Shown one piece after another: positions 52,331 through 64,000 of a stretch of 64,000 bases of DNA. The notes beneath the pieces are model-generated. The model saw nothing but the letters and a program-made list of their open reading frames with translations, did no database searches and had not been told where the DNA came from. Position 1 is the first letter of the stretch; every line of letters begins with the position of its first letter. A program made the position numbers and the translations under genes. Source of the stretch: Telmatactis stephensoni (lineage: Eukaryota > Cnidaria > Anthozoa > Actiniaria > Isophelliidae); contig JALIZF010001585.1 in the NCBI GenBank assembly GCA_029948255.1, forward strand, positions 310,001 through 374,000, given 5' to 3'.

Positions 52331-54060
52331 TTGAGTGAGAGTCTTAATATTATTCCTGGCTTCATAAATTTAGCATTTAAACCCATCAGTATTTTTAGAA
52401 GTACATGTAGTAGAGTCATTTACCTTGGTCTTTTTAATTACCAAGTCCATAACTGGTTTTGGTTTTTATTATGTTATCTCCTGTCCCAATTTTGTGCCAG
52501 AACTGAAGTGAGAAAGTACAGGCAAGTTTTGGGTTCATATCCTCCTCTTTATCCAGATCTCTAGTATCTTTGCACTTTTGTATCGCTTAAAACTAGACTT
52601 TCAAGTCATTACAAAAGCCTTATGCCATCAATGTACCACCTTAAACTTGCTTACTGACACTAAATTGATTTTTATATAGCCATATATATGCATATTATTA
52701 TCAAAGCATGCGTGATATCTAAATTTATAATTTTATTATATATATTTTATAATGATTGTATTGTGTATTTTATAGTCTTTGGGGCAGTTGTCAATTGGGA
52801 CTTTGTCTTGTTACTGCCTCCTGTCACACCCTTCTTTTTATTATTATTATTAACCCTTTTTTGTATATGTATTTGTCTTTTTCTTTGTGACGAATTAATA
52901 AACAAACATAAACATACAAGGTGAACTTGCATAGCTGCATCGTTTAGAAATGATTTTGCCTTTCATAAAGCAGTGGGAACTGATTGTTGGTGCTTTTGAG
53001 GATCTACTTTCTTACCAGTTTTAGAAATATGAATATTAATCTCGGCTTTAGAAAACATAGGCATTCGCTCTAGGCTGGTAGACCATCCATCATCTGGGAA
53101 CTTTAACAGTCTGTTGTCTTGTCACTTTGTAGTTGTTTTTGCCTTTGCCTTTGCCTTTTTACCTTTAATTGTCCCATTGATCATTCAACGCAGCTCCAGT
53201 TATATCTTCCTTAGAAAGATCCATGTTTGGGCATTATTTTTCAAGCGGAACAGTATAAACATAGCGGAAAAACTTCACTTCGATGGCTGACCAGCCTCGT
53301 TTCAAAGTGACTCGTTACCAGGTCCCTACTCAAACATTGTGCATAGCATAACACCACAGTCAAACCCATGCATGAACCCTGAAAACAAAATGGCTTTTGA
53401 AGAAGAACATGTGTTATTGTAATTGTTCAATTTTAAGACTTTTACAAGGAAAGATTGTGGAACCAATCATTCATATGTCAAGATAGAAGATCAAGGATAT
53501 ATTTGGTAAGTTAAACAGGCAATCAATAATGAGAACAAACAATTGTTTTGTAAAACTTCCCAGTATATTTTTAACAAACTTTTCAAAACTACTCATTACT
53601 TGCATTATCTCATTAGTTTTTTTTTTGGTTTGGATTTTGAAGGTCACTTCCTCCTATTTACTAAGGCTAAAAATCTGCATATTGTACATCCTTCTGCTTC
53701 TCCTGCATGAGTAAATGAAAAATATAATCACCAATTGTCAAGAGGAAAAACATGAGTTGAAAAGTGTTTTGGACATACAGTTAATGCTGTCTGTAATCTT
53801 GTTGCCAGAACTTCTGGGTGTTTTCACAGCACAAAAATATAGATTTACGCTACTGTTTTGATGACGTAAACCATGCATAATTAACAACTTTATAGTGCTT
53901 TCCGTCAATTTTCTGTAATCGAAATCTCAGGTTTAGGTAGGACTTCAGCTGTTGTGTAAAGCTGGCATAATGAAACAATTTCTACAGCTTTACGCTCACT
54001 TAAATTTTTTTAAAGGACTAGTTTACTATTCTTTTACGTTAACGAAGACAGCGTATTTTT
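52331..54060. other. Non-coding stretch, nothing recognised
   Basis: AT-rich, with scattered T-runs and a TTATTATTATTA microsatellite near 52838. No gene, tRNA or long repeat that I can support. Confidence 0.45.
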
Positions 54061-54310
54061 AACGTATAGGTCTAATTTTTGCCAAGAAAACAACAAGCTT
54101 AGCGTGGATATCCGACGTAAAGGACAAATTTTCGCCAGAAATATGCCGGGTAGCTAAGCGTGAATTTCCAACGTAAAGGGCTACTTTTCGCCAAGAAAAC
54201 GACAAGTTTAGCGCAGATATTCAACACAGAGGACAAATTTTCGCCAGAAATATACCACGTGGCTAATCGTGTATTTCCAATGCAAAGGGCTAATTTTCGT
54301 CAAGATGACA
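54061..54310. repeat. 109-bp tandem repeat, 2.3 copies
   Basis: Units start near 54061, 54170 and 54279 (AACGTAAAGGGCTA...TTTTCGCCA...). Each unit is itself two half-similar ~55-bp parts with AATTTTCGCCA(G)AAA motifs. Diverged 10-20 percent. Confidence 0.8.
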
Positions 54311-55903
54311 GTCGGCTTAATTAGTGCGTATTGCGAACTTGAAATTCATTTACTTCAAGAAAACGCTGAAATTACGAGCGTTAACAATAAACGGTAAAAA
54401 AGACAAAATTTTAACATTCTTTATATTTTATTGAGCTTTTGTAAACAGCCCTTAACCTAAGCTATACAGTAAAATTTTGTGTACATACATTATAGATTAT
54501 ATCATCAAACTTGATTTTTTAAAACCGTAACGATATAAATAGAAATCTTTTTCAATTAAGTATTTACAAATAAAATAAAAATCTCAGTCAATTTTAACAG
54601 TAACAATTATGTACACAATAATTTTTTTCCTATTATATTAAGAGGGGATTTTTTTCAAGTTCAAGAGTTGAAGAATAGCTGTTGTACAGAATTAAAATCA
54701 TTTCTGTCAGAAAGTTGTTTGTAAGTAGTTTTGGCCGATGAAGGTTAAATCAAAGTGTTAATCCAAAACGAAAATTTGGATCGAAAATGAGGTTTAGCCC
54801 TTCATTTGCTCATTTTGCTGTATGTTTTCTTTATATTCAGCTTGAAAAAGCTTAATCCCAACACAACGTTAAGAAAAAGTCTTGTACAGTTCAAAAATCT
54901 GTTTTAAACAGATATTTTATCTTGGTACATCAGTTTTTAACCGGTAGAAAAAGGATTTGAGTGTTAATCCAGAACGAAAATCTGGAAGGTCTAGTTTTTG
55001 GCGCTTTTTGCCATTATTGCTCGTCATTGAAAAAAATATCTTCTTAAATATATTACCAAAAGGTCTGAGTAGCACAGACAATAAATAAATATATTATATA
55101 GAAAAGCAACATGAACAGGAATTGAGGTACATGTTGATATAAAATTTGAATTGCAATTGAAATTAATTGAATTACAAAATATCTAAGAACTATATTCTAA
55201 ATGTAATAATATAACCTAAGAAATTTTGTGCTATTTGATTGGCTGAGAGCACTGGTATTTCAGCTTAATTTTGTAATTTCACATGTGAAAATTACAGTTT
55301 CCATGGCAACTGCTTTCTTTCTTTGCCAAAAAGGCCGCTAAGAGAAAATGGCGGCCAGATGGGGAAGCTTTCTCCCGCTAAAAGGTGATTTAATCATGGA
55401 AACAAGTCAAAAAGCTATAAAATGAAAGGGGAGCGGGTTTTTGATGGTTATGAAGAGTTCGTTTTTCCTTTTTTCTGCTGAAAAGATGATAAATGATCAG
55501 GCAAAGCGACACGTGAAGTGAAAGTTTGTCAAAATAGCTTCACGCAAACTGAAGGATTGACATGGCTGAAAAGTTCATGAAAGGTGATAAAAAAGTTTTT
55601 TTTCTTATGCATGTATTTTCTATCTTATCTAGAAAGTTTTTTTGTCATCTTTTTTTCAAACTATGCCGTTTTTAGTCACAAATGACAATTTGTTTGCGAG
55701 TCTGTTTTTCACTGATTGATTTCAATCAGTGAAGTTATTCAGACCAAATTAAAATCGAAAACAAAATTACTGGTTTTACCTTCTCAATGTAGTTTTGACT
55801 TTGAATGACTACTTGTCTTGAATATATTGTTAGCTGCACAGGCTTGAAAGCTGTGTTTTCTAGCTAGCACTTTTCGAAGTAGTTGAGTGTATAGCGATTC
55901 AAC
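54311..55903. other. Non-coding stretch with minor repeats
   Basis: No gene. A GTGTTAATCCARAACGAAAA motif recurs near 54755 and 54960. A palindrome AATTTCACATGTGAAAATT lies near 55275, next to a GATTGGCTGAGAGCAC stretch that looks like a decayed MITE. Confidence 0.45.
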
Positions 55904-58353
55904 CACAGCATGAAATGCTGTATTTACACTTCTTTACGTAAGTCCTAAAGGTGCGTAAAGATTGATGGATATTTACCGTTATATTTACGGAGGAGCGTAA
56001 AGGTGCGAAAAGATCGTAAAGAAACGTAAAGATACAGTAAAGGAACGTAAAAATATTGTTGTTATAAAGTTGCCTTAAACAGGTCATAAAGATCCGTAAA
56101 TATTCCGTCGTAAAGCTCACCGTAAAGGTGCGAAAAGACCATAAAAACACGTAAAGAAACGTAAAGGCACGTAAAAATATAGGTATTGTAAAGTTGCCTT
56201 AAACAAGTCATAAAGATCCGTAAATACTCCGTCGTAAAGTTTGCCGTAAAGGTTCGAGAAGACCGTAAAGACATGTAAAGAAAAGCAAAACTATGTAAAA
56301 ATCTTGGTATGTACACTGCAAAAATTGTATTTTTAGAATGGGTTAGTTTAATTCTTTCTTTGAGTAAAAGTCGGCTATCACCCAATACTGATTGAGTAAA
56401 AACTTACTATCTACCCAATTTTTTTCTTTGAGTAAAATAAGTCAGCTTTTACTCAATATATTGAGTACAGTCTACTCAAAAACTGGTCAGGAATACGTTA
56501 TCTTCGACTATGATTGTTACAGTAGTCAGGAAATCGTCACGATGAACACGTATTTTTAACAGATACGTTTATTCTGGGCTTTATGCTTTTGCTAAAGGAT
56601 TGTTAATATTGTTTACGGTTCTACTTGTTAGGATCCACTCTATTAGCTTTGTTAGGATCGACTGTTATAGTGTTCTGTGGTTGAAAAAGCATTACATTAG
56701 ATTTTAAATATCAAAGCTGCCTTTAGGTCACTTTAGGGCCGCTAAATTTTACAGATGTATACTTCAAGAACTCAATAACAAATCTGGAACGAATCAATTT
56801 TAATTAATTATAACACGATCACCGGAAGTATTTACCAAAGCTGACCAATCATGACGCGCCATTTGATATTTGAACTCTTGCCGCTCAATTACAAATTCGT
56901 TGATGTTCGTTATGGTTGTTGAACACGCGTGAATTCTATGAAGTTTGTCTCGATAAATATGCCCTCTATTGCCTCAAAGATCTTCAGCTTGTTGCTCGAT
57001 TCAGTGAAAGATACAAAGAAAAACTTTTACTTAAAAATATTGGCCGAGAAGAAACTGATAGAACAGCTTAAAAGCTAACATTGTGACTGGGATTTAAGCT
57101 TATGTTCTGATGCTTGGCGCCATACATTTAACCGATCTCCAATCGATTCTAAAGCTAAAATAACTTTTTGGTAAGTAGCATTTGTTGAAATTTATATTTT
57201 AAAAGTAAGCTATAGTGTTATGACGCGTTGTCAGTCCGTTTCTATGGAAGATTTGACTCGCGCGAGATCGAAATGAGCGAAATGAGCAGTTGATTCATAT
57301 GAGTCGAGAGCGCGTTTATCTTCGTGGTGAATTAGCATCAAAAGAAGTGGATATAATTAAAAGTTTCTTATGTGATTGTTTCTAGGATGCTAAAGACCAT
57401 TCGAAGGTCTTTGACCGTCTGCGAAGCTTACTGTTTCCGTCTCCAGTAAGTAAATGACCTAATGTCGCGCTACGATACCTTAATTCTAGTATAATGGACT
57501 GATAAGACTAGATCATGCTGTATTGGATACGTTGAAACACAGTATTTTATGTATATTTTGATATTCAAATATTTTAAATATATTTAGAGATTTTGAAATG
57601 TAATTTCACTAAGAAGGTTACTGTTTTTTGAATAAAATATATTTACTCTTTAAATCGTTTTATATCTATGATATGAACAAGCTTCTCAAAATGTAGGATT
57701 TGGAGGTCATTACATTTGCTTTAGAGCGCTAACACTAAAACCATGAAACAACCTAGCAAATAGTAGCAAAGTTCTTTGTTCTCCATAGTTTAATTAGAAG
57801 TGCGCGTAAATGTAGCTTTGGGGATTTTTACGATTAAAAATGTACGCGTGAAAGTCGGTTTTCGTATCTTTACGATGACTACTGTACGCATAAATAGTGA
57901 TTTTGCGCATCTTTTCCATCACGAATATACCCGTAAATACTGGTTTTTCGCATCTTTTCCATCACGAATATACCCGTAAAGATTGCTTTTGCGCATCTTT
58001 TCCATCACGAATATACCCGTAAAGATTGCTTTTGCGCATCTTTACGATGGCGATTGTACGCGTAAATACTGGTTTTGCGCATCTTTTCTATCACGAATAT
58101 ACCCGTAAAGATTGCTTTTGCGCATCTTTACGATGACGATTATATGCGTTAAGGTGAGATTTACGGATCTTTTGAGCTCCGTAAATATACCGGTAAATTA
58201 TGTCTGTACCGGCACCTTTACAATCACCGTGATAGTACCGTAAATACAGTCTTTACGCACTTGTAAATAATGCCGTAAAGAGGCGTAAACTATTTCTTTA
58301 CGGAACCTTTGTGGATTCTTTACGGACACGTAAATACAGCTTTTCATGCTGTG
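55904..58353. mobile_element. 2.45-kb TIR element with inverted TTTACG-rich subterminal arrays
   Basis: The tips CACAGCATGAAATGCTGTAT and the complement of a near-identical sequence face each other (one mismatch), flanked by AAC on both sides (55901-55903, 58354-58356). Each tip is also a small palindrome (AGCAT..ATGCT). The inner left ~400 bp (55915-56300) is packed with CGTAAAG/CGTAAA motifs, and the inner right ~550 bp (57800-58335) with the same motif, mostly in 60-bp repeated units containing CGCATCTTTTCCATCACGAA. A 3-bp duplication, CAC termini and subterminal arrays fit a non-autonomous CMC/EnSpm-type element. No transposase frame was seen in 56330-57790. Confidence 0.75.
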
Positions 58354-58496
58354 AACCTCGCGGTTGTTTTTCATCAAATTTTCAGAAATTTCTTAGGATA
58401 TATTATTAACAAATAATAGCATGTCTTGTACGTGATATTTGGCATAAATACCACGAGTGATATTTCAAAATTGTCCCAAATTTCACTAAGGGTTGC

Positions 58497-61400
58497 TTAG
58501 TCACTGTCCTCCCTTCGAGGTGTTGAGCTTGTGTGCGAGCTTGCTTGAGGCACTCTAACTGCCCAAGATTTTGGGTCTACTGGAAGGGGCCTCTCTGAAG
58601 ACTGAGAATGTGGGGTTCTAGTCATGACTATGCTTCTGGCCCTTGTTGGCAGCCTCACCAAATATTGTTATTATAATTAATATTGTATTATCTAGAATTA
58701 TTTTGAGATTGGTCAACCTAGTTCTCTCCCAGGGGAGTTTTTTAACTAGATAGACCCTGAGGATTGGCCCTGTTTCTCCATCGCTTAGGTCACTCTCCTA
58801 TGAGCTCATGTACTCAGGGGTCAGTACTTCTTTGACGATCCTTTTCTTTTCTTCTGACCATTTCATCTGACCTACAGCTTGAAGCCTCTTATCAGTTTTC
58901 TGAAATCCAAAGAAAATAGACAAATCACTATCAAGTACTCCTTAGAACTGCTATTGAATACAGTGCAAAGCTAAAAAATGTGACCACTCTAAATGTATTT
59001 GATTTTTTTTATCTTAATTGCCTTCCGCAATTAATGCTTGGATAAGACAATGATAAATAAGAGAACCCTGTGATGCTGACAGGGTGATTGCTCAGTCGAA
59101 AGAATGCTAATTACATTATTGGAGTTTGTCATACTTTTATGTAAGTAAACTGAAAGTGTGGTTGAGATAATACAGATTGCATAATACAACATGGCACACT
59201 TACATCTGATTCTTCCCTGTTGTCTGCATCTTAATGCATGATCTTTGTCTTTACCATTGCGCTTTCGTACCAATGCATCATGCAATGACTTAAAATAAGT
59301 CCTTGCAGCCCCTAAAATAAGAGGATATATAGTATAATAGCTTGAAAATATTGGGACTACTTCCTAAAAAGAATACAAGGTATTACAAAATGTAAATTTC
59401 TTTGGAGCACCCAGTGTTCTATGGCCCGTAATAATAATTTTGGAAATATAGGTAAAAAGGTCTACTACAGCGTATTAAGCATATCACATAACCAAGAGGT
59501 GATTTCACAACACGAGTAATAATGTTGAGATTTTTTTTTCCAATTTTATGAATAACAGCCAAATATAGGCAATATATAATCTAACAATAAAGTGTAAAAA
59601 TTACACAGTAAAGCAAAATGGTGATATGCTAGAAGCAACCCTTGCAGAATCAAACACTATTTTTTTCCTATGTAAAAACTATGTCCATAGACTATTTAAA
59701 TGCTATGTGCGGTATATTTTATAACTGTTGGCTACACTATGTAAAATTATGTTATTCCTATTAGTTGCCTATGTAACTGCATAAGAAATCCTATTTTTTC
59801 ACTATGTTTTTGGAATGTTCTGGAAGCAAAATAAATAGTCTTAGCATAGTTTTAAAATAGATCTTTAATAGTTATAATTTGCCCTTATCCATGGCTTTAT
59901 AGACTTAAAAATATGAATTACATAGCTAAAAAATAGATATAACATAGGAAAAAAGTATATTCTAAATACATTCAAAATATGGATTTCACAGCTTTTGAAT
60001 AGTCATAACATAGCATGATAGTTATAGGAATCAAAATGGGTATACTCAAAAATAGCAATTACATAGCTACAAAATATATATAACATAGAAAAAAAGGATA
60101 TTCTAAATATATTCAAAATATGAATTTCACAGCTTTTGAATAGTCATAACATAGCATCATAGTTATAGGAATCAAAATGAGTTCCTAAAAAATAGCAATT
60201 ACATAGCTTCAAAATAGATATAACATAGATAAAAAGGATATTTTACATATATCTAAAATATCAATTACACAGCTATTAAAAAGATATGCAATTCATATTT
60301 TATATCTATGTAAAATTATATTTCTACTGTATGTTATGTCCATTTCAAAACTATGTATCACATAATATATATATATATGTATAATGTCTTCAAAACCGTA
60401 TAAATAATAGAAATGTGCAAATATTATTTCTAAATCAGATTAAAAAACATGAACACTAGCTTCTAAAACATTAATTTTTGGATCCCTGTCCACGACATGA
60501 TTGACCGTGACGTAAGAATAATTAGTTTTTTGTAATACGAGCGTGGTTTGAGTTGGATAGTTTAACTTATGAGGTACAGATCTTTGAATCAAAATGTAAC
60601 TGAAGTCTGAGCAACCGAAGGGACACAAATTCGGTAGGTTACTTGTAAGGATTTTGTAAATGTGGTAGAGTGATATTTAAGCTGTAATTAGTTTGTATTG
60701 TAGTGAACCGCTCGCACTCTTACTCATTCTCACACATGACGCTGATGTTATGCAACAATGAAATACCTCAAATCACATGGAAATATTTGAGTATGAAGAA
60801 TAAATGATGTTGAGTTATTCAAGATCCGTATGTGTGTGTTCACGACGTGTTCTAATTGGTTGGAATTAAAAGAAGTGGAATGAACTAAACGATTCAAAGG
60901 AATGTATTCTTAACAATCCCTATTTTGGATCAGTATATAATTATCTAATATTGTACATTAAATAGATTTGATAATTTTATTCATATAATATAAATACATG
61001 TATAACAGACTGTATGATTAGCAACGCTTCTCCTTTTCTTCCTATGAAGAATTAAGAGAATATATGTTAATTAACTTTGAAAATATGAAAAACAACAAGA
61101 GAGTACACATATGTTCACTCACTAAAATCTTGGTGCACTACCCATAGAGTAAAATTAATGGAGAACACCAATCCCCCTTTCAGTGCATATTTATTATCTC
61201 TCTTGCAATCATATGTCAAGTGCCCACCTGCTCTCATATCTAGAGTTAACAGGGACTAACATTAATTATAAACACTTACTTTTACTTTGCTGTAATGAAT
61301 AAGAGTGTTACATTTGACTCTCATAGATTGTTTTATTGAACTTTTTGTGGCTGGCGAAGGAGTCCTGGCCGGTTCATCAGTGTTTGTTTTTCTCAGCTTT

Positions 61401-63910
61401 GGTTCCTTTGTCTGAAATAATAACAAAATGTGCATTTCAAACAACTTTTAATAGTCTAAAGTCCAAAACCTACTGTTTGGAACATTGGGAACTGACTGAA
61501 AATGGACCTGGGCTATGGAAGCAGTTTTATGGACCTTTTCTAAAAATACATTCTCTTTACCTTTATGGATTCAATTTATTTGTTCATATACTGCAATATA
61601 CATACCAGTTATTGCCTCAATAATGTCTTGGTCCAGCTCATGTAACCGCTTTCCTTCCATCTTCTGTTTGGGGTAAAAAATTGACAGGAGCTGACAAGCC
61701 AGCCCTGTCCTGGTGCTGCAATCTCCGATGGCCGCCTTAATCTTAAATGGACAGCACCACACTCCATGTCCAATTTCCTCCCACTAAAATAGAAGAGGAC
61801 AAAAAATGAAATAGAATATATCAATTACACAACACTGACAATTAAATAATACGTTCACATTTTTCTGATTTGATTATCAAACATGGAACAAGTAATATAA
61901 TACTTGGGTTTCAACTTGACTCCAAGTACATACCCTGCTTGACAGAATTTTCCAAATTTCCCCCCTCTAATATAAGAAGGAGGAAAGGAAGACTAGCAAG
62001 GATCTGCTTGATATTCTGTTACTGTGGTTTTCGATATTCTGCAAACTCTGGTCTTCAAACAGTCCATTGGAATTTGGTTATTCGCTTCCACCCACCTCAA
62101 CAAAACATCGAAAAATCAATACTACATGTAAAAGTTCCTACCAAATGACCAAATTTGATCTTTAGAGAGTATATATTAGCTATATTATCATTTATTAGTG
62201 ATATTTACTTTTGATTGACAGAAGCAAAAATGCAAATTAGCGGTTGGCATTTGAAAGTCAGAGTTCGCACAATACAAAAACCGCAGTAAGTATGCACAGA
62301 AATGAAACGTCATTTAAATGTCACTTCCACTTCCAATGGGCTACTGTTTATTATGACGAGTTGAAATCAAAACAGTAACAATAATTTGATCCAAGCTTTT
62401 GGATGGTCTCAAGGGGATCCTTACAAAAGTTCTCTTTAAAGGGGGAAAAATTAGGAAATTTCTGCCAAGCAGGGTACAAAGTACACTACTTATGGAGGTG
62501 CAAGGGGTAAGCATGTAAATCAAGTCTGAGTGTGATGCCTGGGTCTGCAGTCCCTAATTGTCTCCTCCCTAACTTGTTAGCACTACTGCTTATCCACATG
62601 TATTCTAAAGAATCATCTTTACTGAATACAACGGGGAAAAATGGGACTGCTGACAGTTCATTTATGGCAGTATGAGAAAAGTCAATTGTCGTAATAATTT
62701 ACTGCAATGGACACTTTGAAAAACTTACATTTTTAGCCATTGCAATTGTTCTTGGCACTTTACCAAACTCAACATTGTCTGAACTTCCTTCAGCTATTCC
62801 CTGCAATGATTGTTGTGTCTCTGCAAGTCAAAGAATGCAGGCTAGTATGAAATATCTATTAACATTGGAGTTTTAGTATTACAGGGGAATCAATTGCCAT
62901 GTTGTCATCATTTGTGGAATTATATAGCAAAAACAAGCTTTAATGATGACGATGATAATAATAACTGAATTGAAGTGTCCATGTCTTCTAGCTTCCTCAC
63001 AATGATTGTGAAACATTGTACCCTCCTCATACATACCACCTCTACATTGAATATTTTACAAACATCCCTCCACATATAAGTCCATTTTTGCTGTGTGAGA
63101 TAAACTAGAGTACCCTACTCTAGGGGCAAAGAGGAGAAAACAATACATCAAACAAACTCAACACACATACATGTTACAATATTTATGATGAAGTGGCTGA
63201 GCCAGTGCCTAAACCTGCAAGACCACAGCAGTAGGAGGCCAGTGACTGAACTACTATGCTACTCTTGCCAGCCATTTTATAAATGATTGAACTTGAAGTT
63301 ATGAAATACTAAAAATATAATACAATAAATTAATGTATTCTTACTGATTTCAACAAGTGTTTTTGCAAGGTCCTCTTTTGTTCTTTCCAATTCCTTTTGT
63401 AAGTCTTGCTTTTCCTCTATGCAAACTATACTAATGCATTTTGGGTGTGTGTTGTTTTGGCTGCTTACCCCCAAAGTGCGGATGGCTGACCTTTTTTTGT
63501 TGAACATGTTGTTCTGGAGAGGATTCTTCCTCGTCTTCTGACTCAATACTTGGAAGAGGTGGAGATGAGCTATCATTGTTACTTGTTGAAAGGATCTTTG
63601 TGATCAACAGATCATCATGCTTTGTCATTATTAGTAGGTTCTGTTTCCTTGTTTTTTTTTGTTTTTTTTTTTGTTTGGCCTTTGAGAAAATAAAGAGCTG
63701 TTGGCAAAGAGCTGGAGGGAATAATGTTGTAGAATTGAGGTGCTAACCCTGAACATTTTTACCTAAATCCGTTGACACAGAAGTCTTTGGTGTCTTTGAA
63801 CTCTTTGTCTTCGGTGTCTTTGAACTCTTTGTCTTCGGTGTCTTTGAACTCTTTGGCGTCTCTACAAATTATTGGTTAGAGAAACACTGAATATACCTAT
63901 CATGCATGTT
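58497..63910 (-). CDS. Multi-exon BEN-domain-like gene, continues beyond the window
   Basis: Reading leftward from the right edge: exon 63862-63765 encodes a KSSKTPKT octad repeat. Exon about 63650-63347 encodes an acidic region (ESEDEEESSPEQ) and a coiled coil (QDLQKELERTKEDLAKTLVEI), with a frame change inside. Exon about 62821-62730 reads GIAEGSSDNVEFGKVPRTIA. Exon about 61786-61609 reads WEEIGHGVWCC, FKIKAAIGDCSTRTGLACQLLSIFYPKQKM and ELDQDIIEAI, resembling a BEN domain (DNA/chromatin binding). Then KEPKLRKTNTDEPARTPSP (61411-61283), TYFKSLHDALVRKRNGKDKD (near 59300-59200), MKWSEEKKRIVKEVLTPEYMSS (58899) with an in-frame TAG at 58798-58800, then LPWERTRLTNLK and a tail to TAA 58497-58499. 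Exons are inferred from splice consensus. Either a decayed host gene or a transposon protein. Confidence 0.55.
59900..60275. repeat. 141-bp AT-rich tandem repeat, ~2.6 copies
   Basis: TTCAAAATATGRATTTCACAGC recurs at 59971 and 60112, and the following CTTTTGAATAGTCATAACAT blocks keep the same 141-bp spacing. A decayed third unit ends near 60275. It lies in a presumed large intron of the BEN-like gene. Confidence 0.85.
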
Positions 63911-64000
63911 TACATGCAATCTCAAGTGGTTAATCTAGAGGAGATGGATTACGTTTATCTATTTAAGAAATAATAAACAATCTATACCATGTTCTTCATT

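Noticed and set aside
55899..56385. Minus-strand frames with repeated FTTEYLRIFMTC peptides
   Set aside because: Produced by the CGTAAA motif array inside the TIR element; no ATG context or domain.
1..64000. tRNA or rRNA genes
   Set aside because: No B-box/A-box pair with cloverleaf and no rRNA core sequence was noticed; the only tRNA-related signal is the gypsy primer-binding site.

Overview
This is repeat-dense metazoan DNA, AT-rich and intron-bearing, with no bacterial-style operons and no tRNA or rRNA that I can see. The mix of families (ISL2EU, Helentron with OTU and endonuclease domains, Ty3/gypsy, Penelope-like, DIRS, Crypton, Kolobok, PIF/Harbinger and P2RX7_C-type proteins) best fits a cnidarian, probably an anthozoan such as a stony coral or sea anemone. 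Another early-branching invertebrate, such as a sponge or hydrozoan, is not excluded. The assignment is inference; no species marker is visible.

Layout. 1-884: a foldback element. 1848-5504: an ISL2EU-type unit, with a THAP/DDE transposase on the + strand and an OB-fold protein joined to a YqaJ nuclease on the - strand. About 6040-40590: one large, dead Helentron (Helitron2-type) read on the - strand. In coding order it carries an N-terminal region, a 2A-like peptide, an OTU protease, DUF6570, an HUH Rep, a PIF1 helicase and an AP-type endonuclease.

The Helentron has been broken up by later insertions: a TA-flanked MITE (9122-9468), a separate cysteine-protease gene placed between Rep and helicase (8278-10560), palindromic MITEs (12641-13347), a Ty3/gypsy element (13373-30901), a DIRS element (31511-36387) and a 1.7-kb TIR element (37187-38925). 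The gypsy element is itself host to a 9-kb Harbinger insertion (17186-26219), which holds a second Harbinger, and to a 5'-truncated Penelope-like element (28780-30702) with a complete-looking hammerhead ribozyme. At several insertions the flanking protein sequence continues across the break, so the nesting order can be read directly.

40590-64000: small MITEs, a Crypton-type tyrosine recombinase, a YqaJ gene interrupted by a TTAA-flanked element, a divergent P2RX7_C-like gene, a LINE 3' end, a multi-exon Kolobok THAP transposase, an inverted paralogue of the YqaJ 5' end, a 2.45-kb element filled with TTTACG-type motifs, and a multi-exon BEN-domain-like gene running off the right edge.

Most coding sequences carry frameshifts or stops. 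The exceptions are the Harbinger-1 transposase and Myb-like pair, the Harbinger-2 transposase, the DIRS gag and the Crypton recombinase, which are open throughout the parts visible here.
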